A stretch of DNA of 64,000 nucleotides from Saccharothrix sp. (GTDB lineage Bacteria; Actinomycetota; Actinomycetes; Mycobacteriales; Pseudonocardiaceae). Within the stretch, counting starts at the first letter, position 1; each line of letters opens with the position of its first letter. Of this stretch, positions 7,744-15,878 are shown in pieces. Made by a program: the position numbers and the translations under genes. The notes under the pieces are model-generated. The model ran no database searches. It saw only the letters and a program-made list of their open reading frames with translations, and was not told the origin of the DNA. The DNA lies in the NCBI RefSeq assembly GCF_031180885.1, contig NZ_JAPSLK010000024.1, positions 42,677-106,676 of the forward strand, in the 5' to 3' direction.

Positions 7744-8934
7744 GTGAGTGTGAGCACAGGGGTGTCCGCGCCGGAGTCGGTCTTCGACTGGATCGACACG
7801 CGTGCCGAGGCGCGTGCGAAGGCGGGCCTGGCCCGCCGGGTCCGTCCGCGCCCGGCCGACTCGACCGACCTCGACCTCGCGTCCAACGACTACCTGGGCC
7901 TGGCCCGGGACAAGCGGGTCGCGGGCGCCGCCGCGGCGGCCTCGCTGCGCTGGGGCGCCGGGTCCACCGGGTCCCGCCTGGTCACCGGCTCCACCGAGCT
8001 GCACACCGAGCTGGAGTACGAACTCGCGAACTTCTGCGGCACCCAGTCCGCGCTGGTGTTCTCCTCCGGCTACGCGGCCAACCTGGGCGTGCTCACCGCC
8101 CTGTCCGGCCCCGGCACCGCGATCGTCGCCGACCAGCACATCCACGCCTCGCTGATCGACGGGACCCGGCTGTCCAAGGCGGACGTCGTGGTCGCGGGCC
8201 ACTGCGACGTGCCGAAGGTCGCGCACGCCCTGGCCACCCGCGGCAAGCGGCGCGCGCTGGTGGTGACCGACTCGATCTTCTCCGTCGACGGCGACCTGGC
8301 CCCGCTGGCCGAACTCGCCGCGACCTGCCGCGAGCACGGGTCGGCGCTGGTCGTGGACGACGCGCACGGCCTGGGCGTGGTGGGCGACGGCGGGCGGGGC
8401 GCGGTGCACGCCGCCGGGCTGGCGAAAGCACCCGACGTGGTGACGACGGTGACGTTGTCCAAGTCGCTGGGCGCGCAGGGCGGCGCGGTGCTCGGGCCGA
8501 GCCGGGTGATCAAGCACCTGGTGGACACCGCGCGCACGTTCATCTTCGACACCGGTCTGGCCCCGAGCAGCGCCGCCGCCGCGCTGGCCGCGTTGAAGGT
8601 GCTGCGGGAGGAGCCGGACCGTCCCGCGCGGGCGCTGGACGTGGCGCAGGACTTGGCGTTCCGGTTGAAGGAGAAGGGTTTCCGGGTCAGCAACCCGACG
8701 GCCGCCGTGGTGTCGGTGCAGGCCCCCTCGCCGGAGGCGGCGGTCGCCTGGGCGGAGGGGTGCCGGGCGCGGGGCGTCGTGGTGGGCTGCTTCCGGCCGC
8801 CGTCGGTGCCCGACCAGATCTCCCGCATCCGGCTGACCGCCCGCGCCGACCTCACCGAGGCCGACGTCGAGCGGGCGGTGCGGGTGATCAGCGAGACCGG
8901 CGCATCCGCAGGTGCGGTATCCCGTCCTCGATGA
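7744..8934 (+). CDS. bioF: 8-amino-7-oxononanoate synthase (BioF)
   Basis: BioF condenses pimeloyl-ACP or -CoA with L-alanine in the first committed step of biotin ring assembly. The 396-aa product is a fold-type I PLP enzyme: LASNDYLGLARD, GSTGSRLVTGSTELH, SIFSVDGDLAPL, VVDDAHGLGVVG, and the PLP-binding lysine in TLSKSLGAQGG. The start is the GTG at 7744; a second GTG at 7750 is equally possible, and neither has a strong ribosome-binding site. bioA, bioD and bioB are not nearby. It could be another alpha-oxoamine synthase, but the motifs fit BioF best. Confidence 0.85.
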   Translation: MSVSTGVSAPESVFDWIDTRAEARAKAGLARRVRPRPADSTDLDLASNDYLGLARDKRVAGAAAAASLRWGAGSTGSRLVTGSTELHTELEYELANFCGTQSALVFSSGYAANLGVLTALSGPGTAIVADQHIHASLIDGTRLSKADVVVAGHCDVPKVAHALATRGKRRALVVTDSIFSVDGDLAPLAELAATCREHGSALVVDDAHGLGVVGDGGRGAVHAAGLAKAPDVVTTVTLSKSLGAQGGAVLGPSRVIKHLVDTARTFIFDTGLAPSSAAAALAALKVLREEPDRPARALDVAQDLAFRLKEKGFRVSNPTAAVVSVQAPSPEAAVAWAEGCRARGVVVGCFRPPSVPDQISRIRLTARADLTEADVERAVRVISETGASAGAVSRPR

Positions 8935-9340
8935 ACTCCGCGCCCTCGGGCCGGAAGCCGAACGAGGCGTAGAAGTCGGCGACGTAGGTCTGGGCGTCCA
9001 GCACGCACTCGGTGCGCCCGACCTCGACCAGCGCCGCCTCCACCAGCCGCCGGCTGAACCCGAGGCCGCGCGCGGCGCGAGCGGTGCACACCCGCCCGAT
9101 GCGGTAGGTGCCGTCGGGTTCCTCCAGCAGCCTCAGGTAGGCCTGCGGCGCGCCGTCGACCTCCAGCCAGAAGTGCCGGGTGGTGGGTTCGAGGTCACGC
9201 CCGTCGAGGTCGGCGTACGCGCAGTTCTGCTCGACCACGAACACGTCGTTGCGCAGCCTGAGCAGGTGGTAGACCTCCGCCGCGGTCAGGTCGGCGGACC
9301 ACTTGCGGCGCAGGGTGGCCGGGAACGGTTGCGAACGCAC
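8888..9340 (-). CDS. GNAT acetyltransferase, ElaA-like
   Basis: The 150-aa product matches the ElaA subfamily of GNAT acetyltransferases: KWSADLTAAEVYHLLRLRND, VFVVEQNCAYADLDGRD, the acetyl-CoA loop RIGRVCTARAARGLGFSRR, and the C-terminal YASFGFRPEGAEFIEDGIPH. The substrate is unknown. The start chosen is the GTG at 9338-9340, which gives the normal family length; an open frame continues upstream but looks non-coding. The 3' end overlaps bioF on the opposite strand by 47 bases. It follows the first trypsin-like protease gene by 20 bases. Confidence 0.88.
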   Translation of the reverse strand: MRSQPFPATLRRKWSADLTAAEVYHLLRLRNDVFVVEQNCAYADLDGRDLEPTTRHFWLEVDGAPQAYLRLLEEPDGTYRIGRVCTARAARGLGFSRRLVEAALVEVGRTECVLDAQTYVADFYASFGFRPEGAEFIEDGIPHLRMRRSR

Positions 9341-9360
9341 CCCGCGTTGGTACCACAGGC

Positions 9361-10080
9361 TCAGATCCGGTCGAGGTACCGGCTCACCCTGGTGTAGGCG
9401 CCGGGCAGCCCGACCCGCGCGCACCCCTTGCCGTACGAGACGACCCCGACCAGCGCGCCGCGCACGGTCATCGGCCCGCCGGAGTCGCCCTCGCAGGCGT
9501 CCTTGCCGCCCTCCGGATAACCCGCGCACATCATCGCGTCGGACCGGAAACCCTCCAGCACCCGTTCACAGGCCTGGTCGCTCAGGATCGGCAGGTCGAC
9601 CTCGCGCAGCGTCGCGCTCGGCGGGGCCAGTTCGTCGGTGCGGCCCCACCCGAACACGGTGCCCATGTCCCCCGGCCCGGCCTCCCCCAGCGGGATCGGC
9701 CGGTACGGCAGCCGCTGGACGAGGGTGAGCGTGGCGATGTCGTCCCCCTCGGCGGCGGTCCGGAAGTCGGGGTGCCGCCACACCGCGGCCACCCGGACCT
9801 CGCGCCCGTCCGAACTGTCGAGGTCCCGCCGCCCGGCGACCACCCGCAGGTCGCCCACCAGCCGTTCCCGGGTGCCCAGGGCCGACCGCTCGACCGTGCA
9901 GTGCGCGGCGGTCAGCACCTTGTCCGGCGCGATCAAGGCGCCCCCGCAGAAGAACTGCCCCCACCGGTCGTAGAGCGCGACCACCCACGGCTGGTCGGCG
10001 GACTCGCGCCCGCCCACGACCGCGGCGGCCGGCGTGGCGGCGAGGACGAGCACGGCGAAGACCAGCGCAGTGATCCGCAT
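9361..10080 (-). CDS. Secreted trypsin-like serine protease (S1A), first of three
   Basis: A 239-aa secreted protease. A signal peptide (RITALVFAVLVLAATPAAA) leads directly into the mature N-terminus VVGGRES, with no basic residue for activation, so signal peptidase alone may yield the active enzyme. The catalytic triad is visible: His in LTAAHC, Asp in GDDIATLTL, Ser in GDSGGP. Asp six residues before the Ser (KDACEGDSGG) predicts cleavage after Lys/Arg. The ATG start at 10080 has GAGGGG upstream. It is divergent from the LysE-family gene. Two related protease genes follow at 10.9-12.4 kb. Confidence 0.92.
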   Translation of the reverse strand: MRITALVFAVLVLAATPAAAVVGGRESADQPWVVALYDRWGQFFCGGALIAPDKVLTAAHCTVERSALGTRERLVGDLRVVAGRRDLDSSDGREVRVAAVWRHPDFRTAAEGDDIATLTLVQRLPYRPIPLGEAGPGDMGTVFGWGRTDELAPPSATLREVDLPILSDQACERVLEGFRSDAMMCAGYPEGGKDACEGDSGGPMTVRGALVGVVSYGKGCARVGLPGAYTRVSRYLDRI

Positions 10081-10196
10081 GGAGCACCCCTCTACGACAG
10101 GTGGCCGAATGCGCACTGACAGTAGCGGTCGTGCTCACCGGTATCAAATCCGGAAATTTTGTTGTTAGGATGCCGTAGAGCCGAAGATTCCACGGT

Positions 10197-10214
10197 GCGT
10201 GAGCTAGATCACGC
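10197..10214. promoter_or_regulatory. Palindrome upstream of lysE-like gene, CRP-like
   Basis: GCGTGA and TCACGC are perfect arms around six bases (GCTAGA), resembling the GTGA-N6-TCAC pattern of CRP/FNR-family sites. It lies 33 bases before the LysE-family start codon. The regulator is not identified. Confidence 0.4.
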
Positions 10215-10246
10215 GCATCTGTCCGGCCATCGAGGGAGGGAAACAC

Positions 10247-10858
10247 ATGCACCTGGACTTCACCCAGCTACCGGCGTTCCTGATCGCGTGCGCGGTGGTC
10301 GTGCTGACGCCGGGCGTGGACGCCTTCCTCCTGCTCCGGACGTCGATGCGCGCCGGGACGAAGGCGGGCCTGTGGGCTCTCGCGGGCATCCACACCGCGG
10401 CGGCCGTGCAGGTCCTGCTGGTCATCTCGGGGTTGGGCGTGGTGATCGCCCAGTACCCGCCGGTGCTCACCGCGCTGCGCTGGATCGGCGCGGCCTACCT
10501 GCTGTACCTGGCGGTGACCATCGCCCGGGGCCTGGTGCGCCGGACGGGTGTCGAGGACGGCGGGGAAGCCCTGTCGGCGCGCCCGTTCCGACAGGGGTTC
10601 CTGACCAACATCACCAACCCGAAGATGCTGCTGTTCTCCCTGGCCTTCCTGCCCCAGTTCATCGGGACGGGGAGCCCCACGGCTCAACTGGCGCTGCTGG
10701 CGGTCGTGTTCCTGGGCCTGGCGGCGTTGTGGGAGCTGTTCATCGTCCTGGCCGCGAGCCGGATGGCGACCCGCCTGGGCCGCCCCGGCGTGACCACGGC
10801 GCTGGACGCGGTGTGCGCGGCGGTCTTCTTCACCATGTCCGTAGGCCTGGTCGTCTGA
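10247..10858 (+). CDS. LysE/RhtB-family amino-acid exporter
   Basis: A 203-aa membrane protein with the usual five or six hydrophobic segments of LysE-family translocators. The N-terminal helix carries ACAVVVLTPGVDAFLLLRTS, the family's conserved TPG motif, and RQGFLTNITNPKMLLFSLAF is the typical central GxxxNxxNPK motif. It probably exports an amino acid or small metabolite; the substrate cannot be read from sequence. The ATG has GAGGGAGGG upstream. It ends one base before the stop of the convergent second protease gene. A CRP-like palindrome lies in its leader. Confidence 0.9.
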   Translation: MHLDFTQLPAFLIACAVVVLTPGVDAFLLLRTSMRAGTKAGLWALAGIHTAAAVQVLLVISGLGVVIAQYPPVLTALRWIGAAYLLYLAVTIARGLVRRTGVEDGGEALSARPFRQGFLTNITNPKMLLFSLAFLPQFIGTGSPTAQLALLAVVFLGLAALWELFIVLAASRMATRLGRPGVTTALDAVCAAVFFTMSVGLVV

Positions 10859-11596
10859 TCAGTCGGTCACGTACGACTTGACCCGCGTGTACATGCCCGG
10901 CTTGCCCGGCCTCGCGCAGCCCTCGCCCCACGAGACGAGGCCGGCCAGCTTGCCGTTCACGACGAACGGACCGCCCGAGTCGCCCTGGCACGAGTCCTTG
11001 CCGCCCTCCGGGAAGCCGGCGCAGAACATCGTGAGCCTGCTGTACTCGTCGTAGGACTCTTCGCAGTCCTTGTTGGACTGGATCGGCACGTCGACCTCGC
11101 GCAGCTCGTCACTGGCCTGGCCGCCCTCGGCGGTGCGGCCCCAGCCGAGCACGGTGCCCAGCGTGCCGGGCCGGTAGAGGACGTCCGCCGCCTCGGGCAG
11201 CTCGACCGGCTGGTAGCGGCCGGGGAACCGCTGCTCGGTGGTGATCCAGGCGATGTCGTCGCCCTTCTCCGCGGTTTCGTAGTCGGGGTGCAGCTTGATC
11301 TCCGTCACCTTGGACACCACGCCGGCGTCCGTGGTCAGGTCCAGCCGCCCGGCCACGACGCGGAGACCCTCCGGCTTCGCGTCGACCAGGCAGTGCGCCG
11401 CGGTCATGACCAGGTTGGGCTTGATCAGCGCGCCGCCGCAGAACTGCCTCCCCTCGGCGGTCAGGAGGGCGACGACGAAGGGGTAGTCGTCGACGTCCTC
11501 GACGATCGTGCCGCCGACGATCTTCGGGTCCTCGGTCGCGGCGGCGGAGGGGGCGAGCGTCACCAGTGCCAGCAGTACGGCCACGAGAGTTCTCAT
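10859..11596 (-). CDS. Secreted trypsin-like serine protease (S1A), second of three
   Basis: A 245-aa secreted protease with signal peptide (LVAVLLALVTLAPSAAA), a short propeptide ending in lysine (TEDPK), and mature start IVGGTIVED, so activation by a trypsin-like cut after Lys is expected. The triad is His in VMTAAHC, Asp in GDDIAWITT and Ser in GDSGGP; KDSCQGDSGG gives the Asp of trypsin specificity. The chosen ATG start has no clear ribosome-binding site; a GTG three codons upstream is an alternative. It is 42 bases downstream of the third protease gene on the same strand, so the two may be co-transcribed. Confidence 0.92.
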   Translation of the reverse strand: MRTLVAVLLALVTLAPSAAATEDPKIVGGTIVEDVDDYPFVVALLTAEGRQFCGGALIKPNLVMTAAHCLVDAKPEGLRVVAGRLDLTTDAGVVSKVTEIKLHPDYETAEKGDDIAWITTEQRFPGRYQPVELPEAADVLYRPGTLGTVLGWGRTAEGGQASDELREVDVPIQSNKDCEESYDEYSRLTMFCAGFPEGGKDSCQGDSGGPFVVNGKLAGLVSWGEGCARPGKPGMYTRVKSYVTD

Positions 11597-11638
11597 GACC
11601 AGCACTGAAATGAGTCGCCCCCGGCCCCGCCACTCACG

Positions 11639-12400
11639 TCACTCGGAGGTGTTTCCCCCCGTCAGGGCGATCTGCTCGGACAGGATCGGCTGGTAGGCCA
11701 CCACCCGCGAGTAGATGCCGTACTTGCCCGCGCGGGCGCAGCCCTCGCCCCACGACGTGATGCCGATCAGGGTGTCGCCGACCACCAGCGGGCCGCCGGA
11801 GTCGCCCTGGCAGGTGTCCTTGCCGCCCTCGGCGTAGCCGGCGCACACCATCGACCTGCCGTCGTACTGGAAATACGCGTTCTCGCAGTCCTCGTCGGAG
11901 ACCACCGGCAGGGTCACGCCCATCAGATAGCGCGAAGCCGGGGACTGCTCGCCGGTGCGGCCCCAGCCCAACCCGAACGCCCCGGTGCCGGGCGCGTACA
12001 GCGCCGTGGAGTCGGCCAGGCGCGCCGGGCGTTCGGCCACCGGCTCGCGCAGGGTCAGGACCGCCACGTCGTCGCCCCGGTCGGCGGTGATGTAGTCCGG
12101 GTGCGTCCAGATCGAGGCGAGCCGCACGACCCGGCCCTCGTCGCTCTGCTTGTCCTCGCGGCCGACCACGACCCGGGTCGACCGCGCGGTGCGGCCGGCC
12201 GCGCAGTGCGCCGCCGTGACCACCTTGGTCGGCGCGACGAGGGTCCCGCCGCAGAACTGGTTGCCGCTCGCGTCCGTGATGTACACGACCCACGGGTGGT
12301 CGGCGATCTTCACCCGATCACCGCCCACCACGCGGGGTTCGGCCGCAGCCGTCCCCCCGAGCAGCACCGCCAACACCGCCACCAGCGCACCCAGCCGCAC
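11639..12400 (-). CDS. Secreted trypsin-like serine protease (S1A), third of three
   Basis: A 253-aa secreted protease. The start is the GTG at 12398-12400, with GGAGGAGG just upstream, which deletes six residues from the longest frame. Signal peptide ALVAVLAVLLGGTAAA is followed by EPR and the mature start VVGGDRV, so activation after Arg is expected. Triad: His in VVTAAHC, Asp in GDDVAVLTL, Ser in GDSGGP; KDTCQGDSGG again predicts Lys/Arg specificity. It is upstream of the second protease and probably in the same transcript. Confidence 0.92.
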   Translation of the reverse strand: MRLGALVAVLAVLLGGTAAAEPRVVGGDRVKIADHPWVVYITDASGNQFCGGTLVAPTKVVTAAHCAAGRTARSTRVVVGREDKQSDEGRVVRLASIWTHPDYITADRGDDVAVLTLREPVAERPARLADSTALYAPGTGAFGLGWGRTGEQSPASRYLMGVTLPVVSDEDCENAYFQYDGRSMVCAGYAEGGKDTCQGDSGGPLVVGDTLIGITSWGEGCARAGKYGIYSRVVAYQPILSEQIALTGGNTSE

Positions 12401-12498
12401 AAGCCCTCCTCCGGTCAAAGGAACGAACCAGAGGCTAGCCAGAACGACCGACAGCGCTACGCCAATCGGCGGAGTTGCGGTGCTGTCACACTTTCAGG

Positions 12499-13530
12499 TT
12501 ATTCCTGATCACCGTTGTTGCCGCCGAACCGCGAACGCACCTTGTCCGCCGCGCCTGCCAGGACGTCGCCGACCTCGTTGAGCACCTTCATCAACGGGTC
12601 CTCCGAGCGGGCCGCGGACTCCTTGTACGAGCGGGCCGCGTTCTTGATGTCCTCGGTGAACGACGACGTCGGGCGGTCGTCCTCGCGGCGCGGGTAGGTG
12701 CCGGTCAGGATCTCCCGGTACTCCTCGCCGGCCGCCCACCGCTGGAGTTCCGCGGCGCGCACGACGGCCATCGGGTGCGTCCGCCGCCACGTGTTGGCCA
12801 GCTTGAGCACGCTGTCCCGCACGTCCTCGACCTGCTCGTACTCCTTGGCCTGCTTGAGGAACTCGGCCGTGTCGACCTGGGAGACGTCCATGCCGCCCGC
12901 CATCGCCACGTGCACGCGCAGCGCGGCGGCCGGGTCCTGGCCGACCAGCAGGCCGGCGCGGTCGCAGCTCAGCTCGGTCTTGCGGTACCACTCGGTGAGC
13001 GCCGCGATCACCGCGCGCACCGCCCAGTAGCCGGCGGGCATCCAGCCCAGGCTGTTCTGCAACTGCATCAGGCGGAACAGGATCGTGCGGTACAGGGCGT
13101 GGCCGGACAGCACGTGCCCCATCTCGTGGCCGATCGCGAACCGCAGGCCCTCGGTGTCCAGCAGCTCCACCAGGCCCGTGGTCAGCACGATGAACGGCTT
13201 GTCGATGCCCAGCGTCATCGCCTGCGGGTCCGGGTTGCGCTCGATGAAGACCTCCGGGACCGGGTCGAGGTCCAGCGCCGCCGCGGCCTCCCGCCGCAGC
13301 CCGTCGATCATCGGGTACTGGCGCGGTCCGACCCGGATCGCCGACGCCACGTACATCAACCGCTCACCGCGCTCGGTGAACGCCCCCGCCACCGCCTGCA
13401 ACACCGGCCCGATGCCCGGCACCGCGCGCAAGACCGCCAACGCCCCCCGGTCGGCCGGGTGCTCGTAGGCCCGCGGGCTGATGCCGGGGAACCGCACGCG
13501 CGAACTCGACCGCTCGATCTCCTCGCTCAT
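12499..13530 (-). CDS. M48 family zinc metalloprotease
   Basis: A 343-aa protein with the zinc-binding HExxH motif in FAIGHEMGHVLSGHALY and a downstream Glu ligand in TELSCDRAG, the pattern of HtpX/Oma1-like M48 peptidases. No strong transmembrane segments are obvious, apart from moderately hydrophobic stretches after the active site, unlike HtpX. The C-terminus is charged and may be flexible. The ATG at 13530 follows GGAGG with unusually short spacing. It is divergent from an alpha/beta hydrolase with 55 bases between. The substrate is unknown. Confidence 0.85.
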   Translation of the reverse strand: MSEEIERSSSRVRFPGISPRAYEHPADRGALAVLRAVPGIGPVLQAVAGAFTERGERLMYVASAIRVGPRQYPMIDGLRREAAAALDLDPVPEVFIERNPDPQAMTLGIDKPFIVLTTGLVELLDTEGLRFAIGHEMGHVLSGHALYRTILFRLMQLQNSLGWMPAGYWAVRAVIAALTEWYRKTELSCDRAGLLVGQDPAAALRVHVAMAGGMDVSQVDTAEFLKQAKEYEQVEDVRDSVLKLANTWRRTHPMAVVRAAELQRWAAGEEYREILTGTYPRREDDRPTSSFTEDIKNAARSYKESAARSEDPLMKVLNEVGDVLAGAADKVRSRFGGNNGDQE

Positions 13531-13585
13531 GCCCTCCACAGTGCCACGGGTGGGCAGTGTCATCTCCCCGAAACGGTGATTCCCG

Positions 13586-14533
13586 ATGCACACTGACGCG
13601 GTGAACGCAGACGTGCTCGGCACCGACTACGAGACCCGGACGCTGCCCCTGGGCGGAGTGGACCTGAGCGCGACCCTGGTCCGCCGGCGCGCCCGGCCCG
13701 CGTCCAGAGGTGCGGTGCTGTACGTCCACGGGTTCGCCGACTACTTCTTCCAGAAGCACGTGGCCGAGCACTTCACCGCGCGCGGCTTCGACTTCTACGC
13801 GCTGGACCTGCGCGCGTACGGCCGTTCGCTCAGGGCGGGCCAGACGGCGAACTTCGTGACCGACCTGGCCGAGCACTTCGAGGAGATCGACGCGGCGGTG
13901 CGGGTGGTCCGCGAGGAGGACGGGCACCGGAACCTGGTCGTCCTGGGCCATTCCACGGGCGGGCTGATCACCACGCTGTGGGCGCACGAGCGGCGTGCGG
14001 ACGGGTTGTTCGACGCGTTGGTGCTCAACAGCCCGTGGCTGGACCTGGCTGAGCCGTGGATCACCCGGACCGTGGGCACGGCGTTGATCCGCGGCGTGGG
14101 CCGGATCGCGCCGAAGCTGGTGCTGAAGAAGGGCCTCGGCCCGGTGTACGGCCAGAGCATCCACTCCGACCACCACGGCGAGTGGGACTTCGACACGACG
14201 TGGAAGCCGATCGAGGCGTTCCCCGTGCTGGCGGGCTGGCTGCGGGCGATCCGCCGTGGTCACGCCACGGTCCACAAGGGCTTGGACGTGTCCGTGCCGG
14301 TGCTGCTGTTGCGGTCCGCGCGCAGCCACCTGCACGCCAAGAAGTGGACGCAGGAGGCGATGGGCGCGGACACCGTGCTGGACGTCGAGCACATGCAGCG
14401 GTGGGCGCCCAAGATCGGCTCGCGGGTGACGGTGGTGCAGGTGGAGAACGGGCTGCACGACCTGTTCCTGTCCGCCGAGCCGGTGCGCAACCGGGCGTTG
14501 GCGGAGATCGACGAGTTCCTCGACTCGATCTGA
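13586..14533 (+). CDS. Alpha/beta hydrolase, monoacylglycerol-lipase-like
   Basis: A 315-aa serine hydrolase of the lysophospholipase/monoacylglycerol-lipase group (COG2267). The oxyanion region is VLYVHGFADYF, the nucleophile serine is in VVLGHSTGGLIT, and the terminal histidine is probably in ENGLHDLFLS. FYALDLRAYGRSLRAG follows the usual D-R-G-G-S pattern. There is no signal peptide, so it is probably cytosolic. The start may be the ATG at 13586 or a GTG seven codons later. It lies 31 bases before a macro-domain gene on the same strand. Confidence 0.88.
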   Translation: MHTDAVNADVLGTDYETRTLPLGGVDLSATLVRRRARPASRGAVLYVHGFADYFFQKHVAEHFTARGFDFYALDLRAYGRSLRAGQTANFVTDLAEHFEEIDAAVRVVREEDGHRNLVVLGHSTGGLITTLWAHERRADGLFDALVLNSPWLDLAEPWITRTVGTALIRGVGRIAPKLVLKKGLGPVYGQSIHSDHHGEWDFDTTWKPIEAFPVLAGWLRAIRRGHATVHKGLDVSVPVLLLRSARSHLHAKKWTQEAMGADTVLDVEHMQRWAPKIGSRVTVVQVENGLHDLFLSAEPVRNRALAEIDEFLDSI

Positions 14534-14564
14534 TTGTCGGTGGTCGTGGGTAGCGTCCCGGGGC

Positions 14565-15038
14565 ATGGCGGAGATCTCCTACCTGGCCGGTGACGCGACG
14601 AGCCCGCAGGCCAAGGGGCCCAAGGTGGTCGCGCACGTCTGCAACGACCGCGGCGGTTGGGGGAAGGGTTTCGTCCTGGCCGTCTCCCGGCGGTGGCCGG
14701 AGCCCGAGGCCGCTTACCGGCGGTGGCACCGGGAGCGGGCGCGCAACGACTTCGGGTTGGGTGCGGTGCAGGTGGTGCAGGTGCAGCCGGACCTGTGGGT
14801 GGCCAACATGATCGGCCAGCACGGGACCAGACCCGGGCGGAGTTCGGGGCCACCGGTTCGGTACGACGCGATCCGGCAGTGCTTGGAGGCGTTGGCGGGC
14901 CACGCTGTGCGGCTGGGTGCGAGCGTCCACATGCCCCGGATCGGGACCGGCTTGGCCGGTGGCCGGTGGGACCGCGTGGAACCGCTGCTCGCCGTGCTCA
15001 CCGACCGGGGTGTCGCGGTGTACGTCTACGACTACTAG
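14565..15038 (+). CDS. Macro domain protein (ADP-ribose binding)
   Basis: A 157-aa stand-alone macro domain. ISYLAGDATSP and VVAHVCNDRGGWGKGFVLAV form the first part of the ADP-ribose pocket, and HMPRIGTGLAGGRWDRVEPL gives the diphosphate loop. The Asn after HVC and the G-G-W-G loop resemble Poa1/ALC1-like ADP-ribose-1''-phosphate phosphatases or ADP-ribosyl hydrolases. It probably acts on ADP-ribose derivatives in the cytosol. The ATG follows CGGGG. No ADP-ribosyltransferase is next to it, so it does not look like a DarTG system. Confidence 0.88.
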   Translation: MAEISYLAGDATSPQAKGPKVVAHVCNDRGGWGKGFVLAVSRRWPEPEAAYRRWHRERARNDFGLGAVQVVQVQPDLWVANMIGQHGTRPGRSSGPPVRYDAIRQCLEALAGHAVRLGASVHMPRIGTGLAGGRWDRVEPLLAVLTDRGVAVYVYDY

Positions 15039-15878
15039 TCAGCGCAGGTGTTCGACCGCCAGGCGAGCGGCCGTTCCGATGACCGCGTCGGCGGCGGGCA
15101 GGGTGAAGGCGGTGCTTGCGCTGCGGGTGAAGACCGCCACCGCGTACCGGCCGCCGTCGGGGTAGGAGACCACGCCGACCTCGTTGCGCACGGTCGGCAG
15201 CGTCCCCGTTTTGCCCGCGACCCGGACGTCGTCGAACGGGAAGCCCGACGCCAGCCGGTGCGGCCACACCTGGAGGGCCATCGCGCGGCGGATCAGCTCG
15301 TACCGGTCGTCGGTGAAGACGTGGGTGAGCAAGGTGGTCAGTTCCCTGGCCGTGCCGCGGTTGGTGCGGGTCGGGTCCAGGGCGCGCAGGCGGGACAGGA
15401 CGACCGGGTCGGCCAGGGCGGCGGGGAGTTCGGCGGGGGCGGCGTCCTCGGCCATCGAGTGCATGAAGTCCCGGGCGCGGTGGACGACCGTGGTCCTGGT
15501 CAGGCCCAGCTCGCGCAGCACCCGGTTCACCTCGTCCAGGCCGACGACGTCCACGAGCGCGTCGGCGGCGGCGTTGTCGGAGACCGTCATGGTCAGGAAA
15601 GCCAAGTCCCGCAACGACATCGTCACCGGGTCGACCATGCCGCCGATGCCGGTCGGGCCGGTGCTGCGGCGGTCCGGGCGGAGGGTGACGCGGCGGGTCA
15701 GGTCGGCGCCGCCGCGCAGCAGGGCCACCAGCAGGGGCAGTTTGAAGACGCTGGCCAGCACCACGGGGTCGTCCGCGCCCACGGCCACCTCGCGGGTCGG
15801 GTCGGCCAGGTCGACCGCGTGCAGCCGGCCGGTGACCCCGGCGTCGGCGAACGCGGCGCGGATGCGGGCGGCGCTCAC
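15039..15878 (-). CDS. Class A beta-lactamase-like serine hydrolase
   Basis: A 279-aa penicillin-recognising protein. The active-site SxxK is in ASVFKLPLL, SDN in MTVSDNAAADAL, and KTG in RVAGKTGTLPT. The usual class A ExxLN (Glu166) element is not visible in the expected RTTVVHRARDFMHS region. The protein may therefore be a DD-peptidase, an esterase or a weak lactamase. No clear signal peptide is present with the chosen GTG start, which is unusual for a lactamase. The GTG overlaps the stop of the upstream LysR gene by 4 bases, so the two are translationally coupled. Confidence 0.82.
   Translation of the reverse strand: MSAARIRAAFADAGVTGRLHAVDLADPTREVAVGADDPVVLASVFKLPLLVALLRGGADLTRRVTLRPDRRSTGPTGIGGMVDPVTMSLRDLAFLTMTVSDNAAADALVDVVGLDEVNRVLRELGLTRTTVVHRARDFMHSMAEDAAPAELPAALADPVVLSRLRALDPTRTNRGTARELTTLLTHVFTDDRYELIRRAMALQVWPHRLASGFPFDDVRVAGKTGTLPTVRNEVGVVSYPDGGRYAVAVFTRSASTAFTLPAADAVIGTAARLAVEHLR

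Noticed and set aside
14565..15038. DarG-like antitoxin of a DarTG system
   Set aside because: The gene is a macro domain only, and no ADP-ribosyltransferase gene is adjacent.
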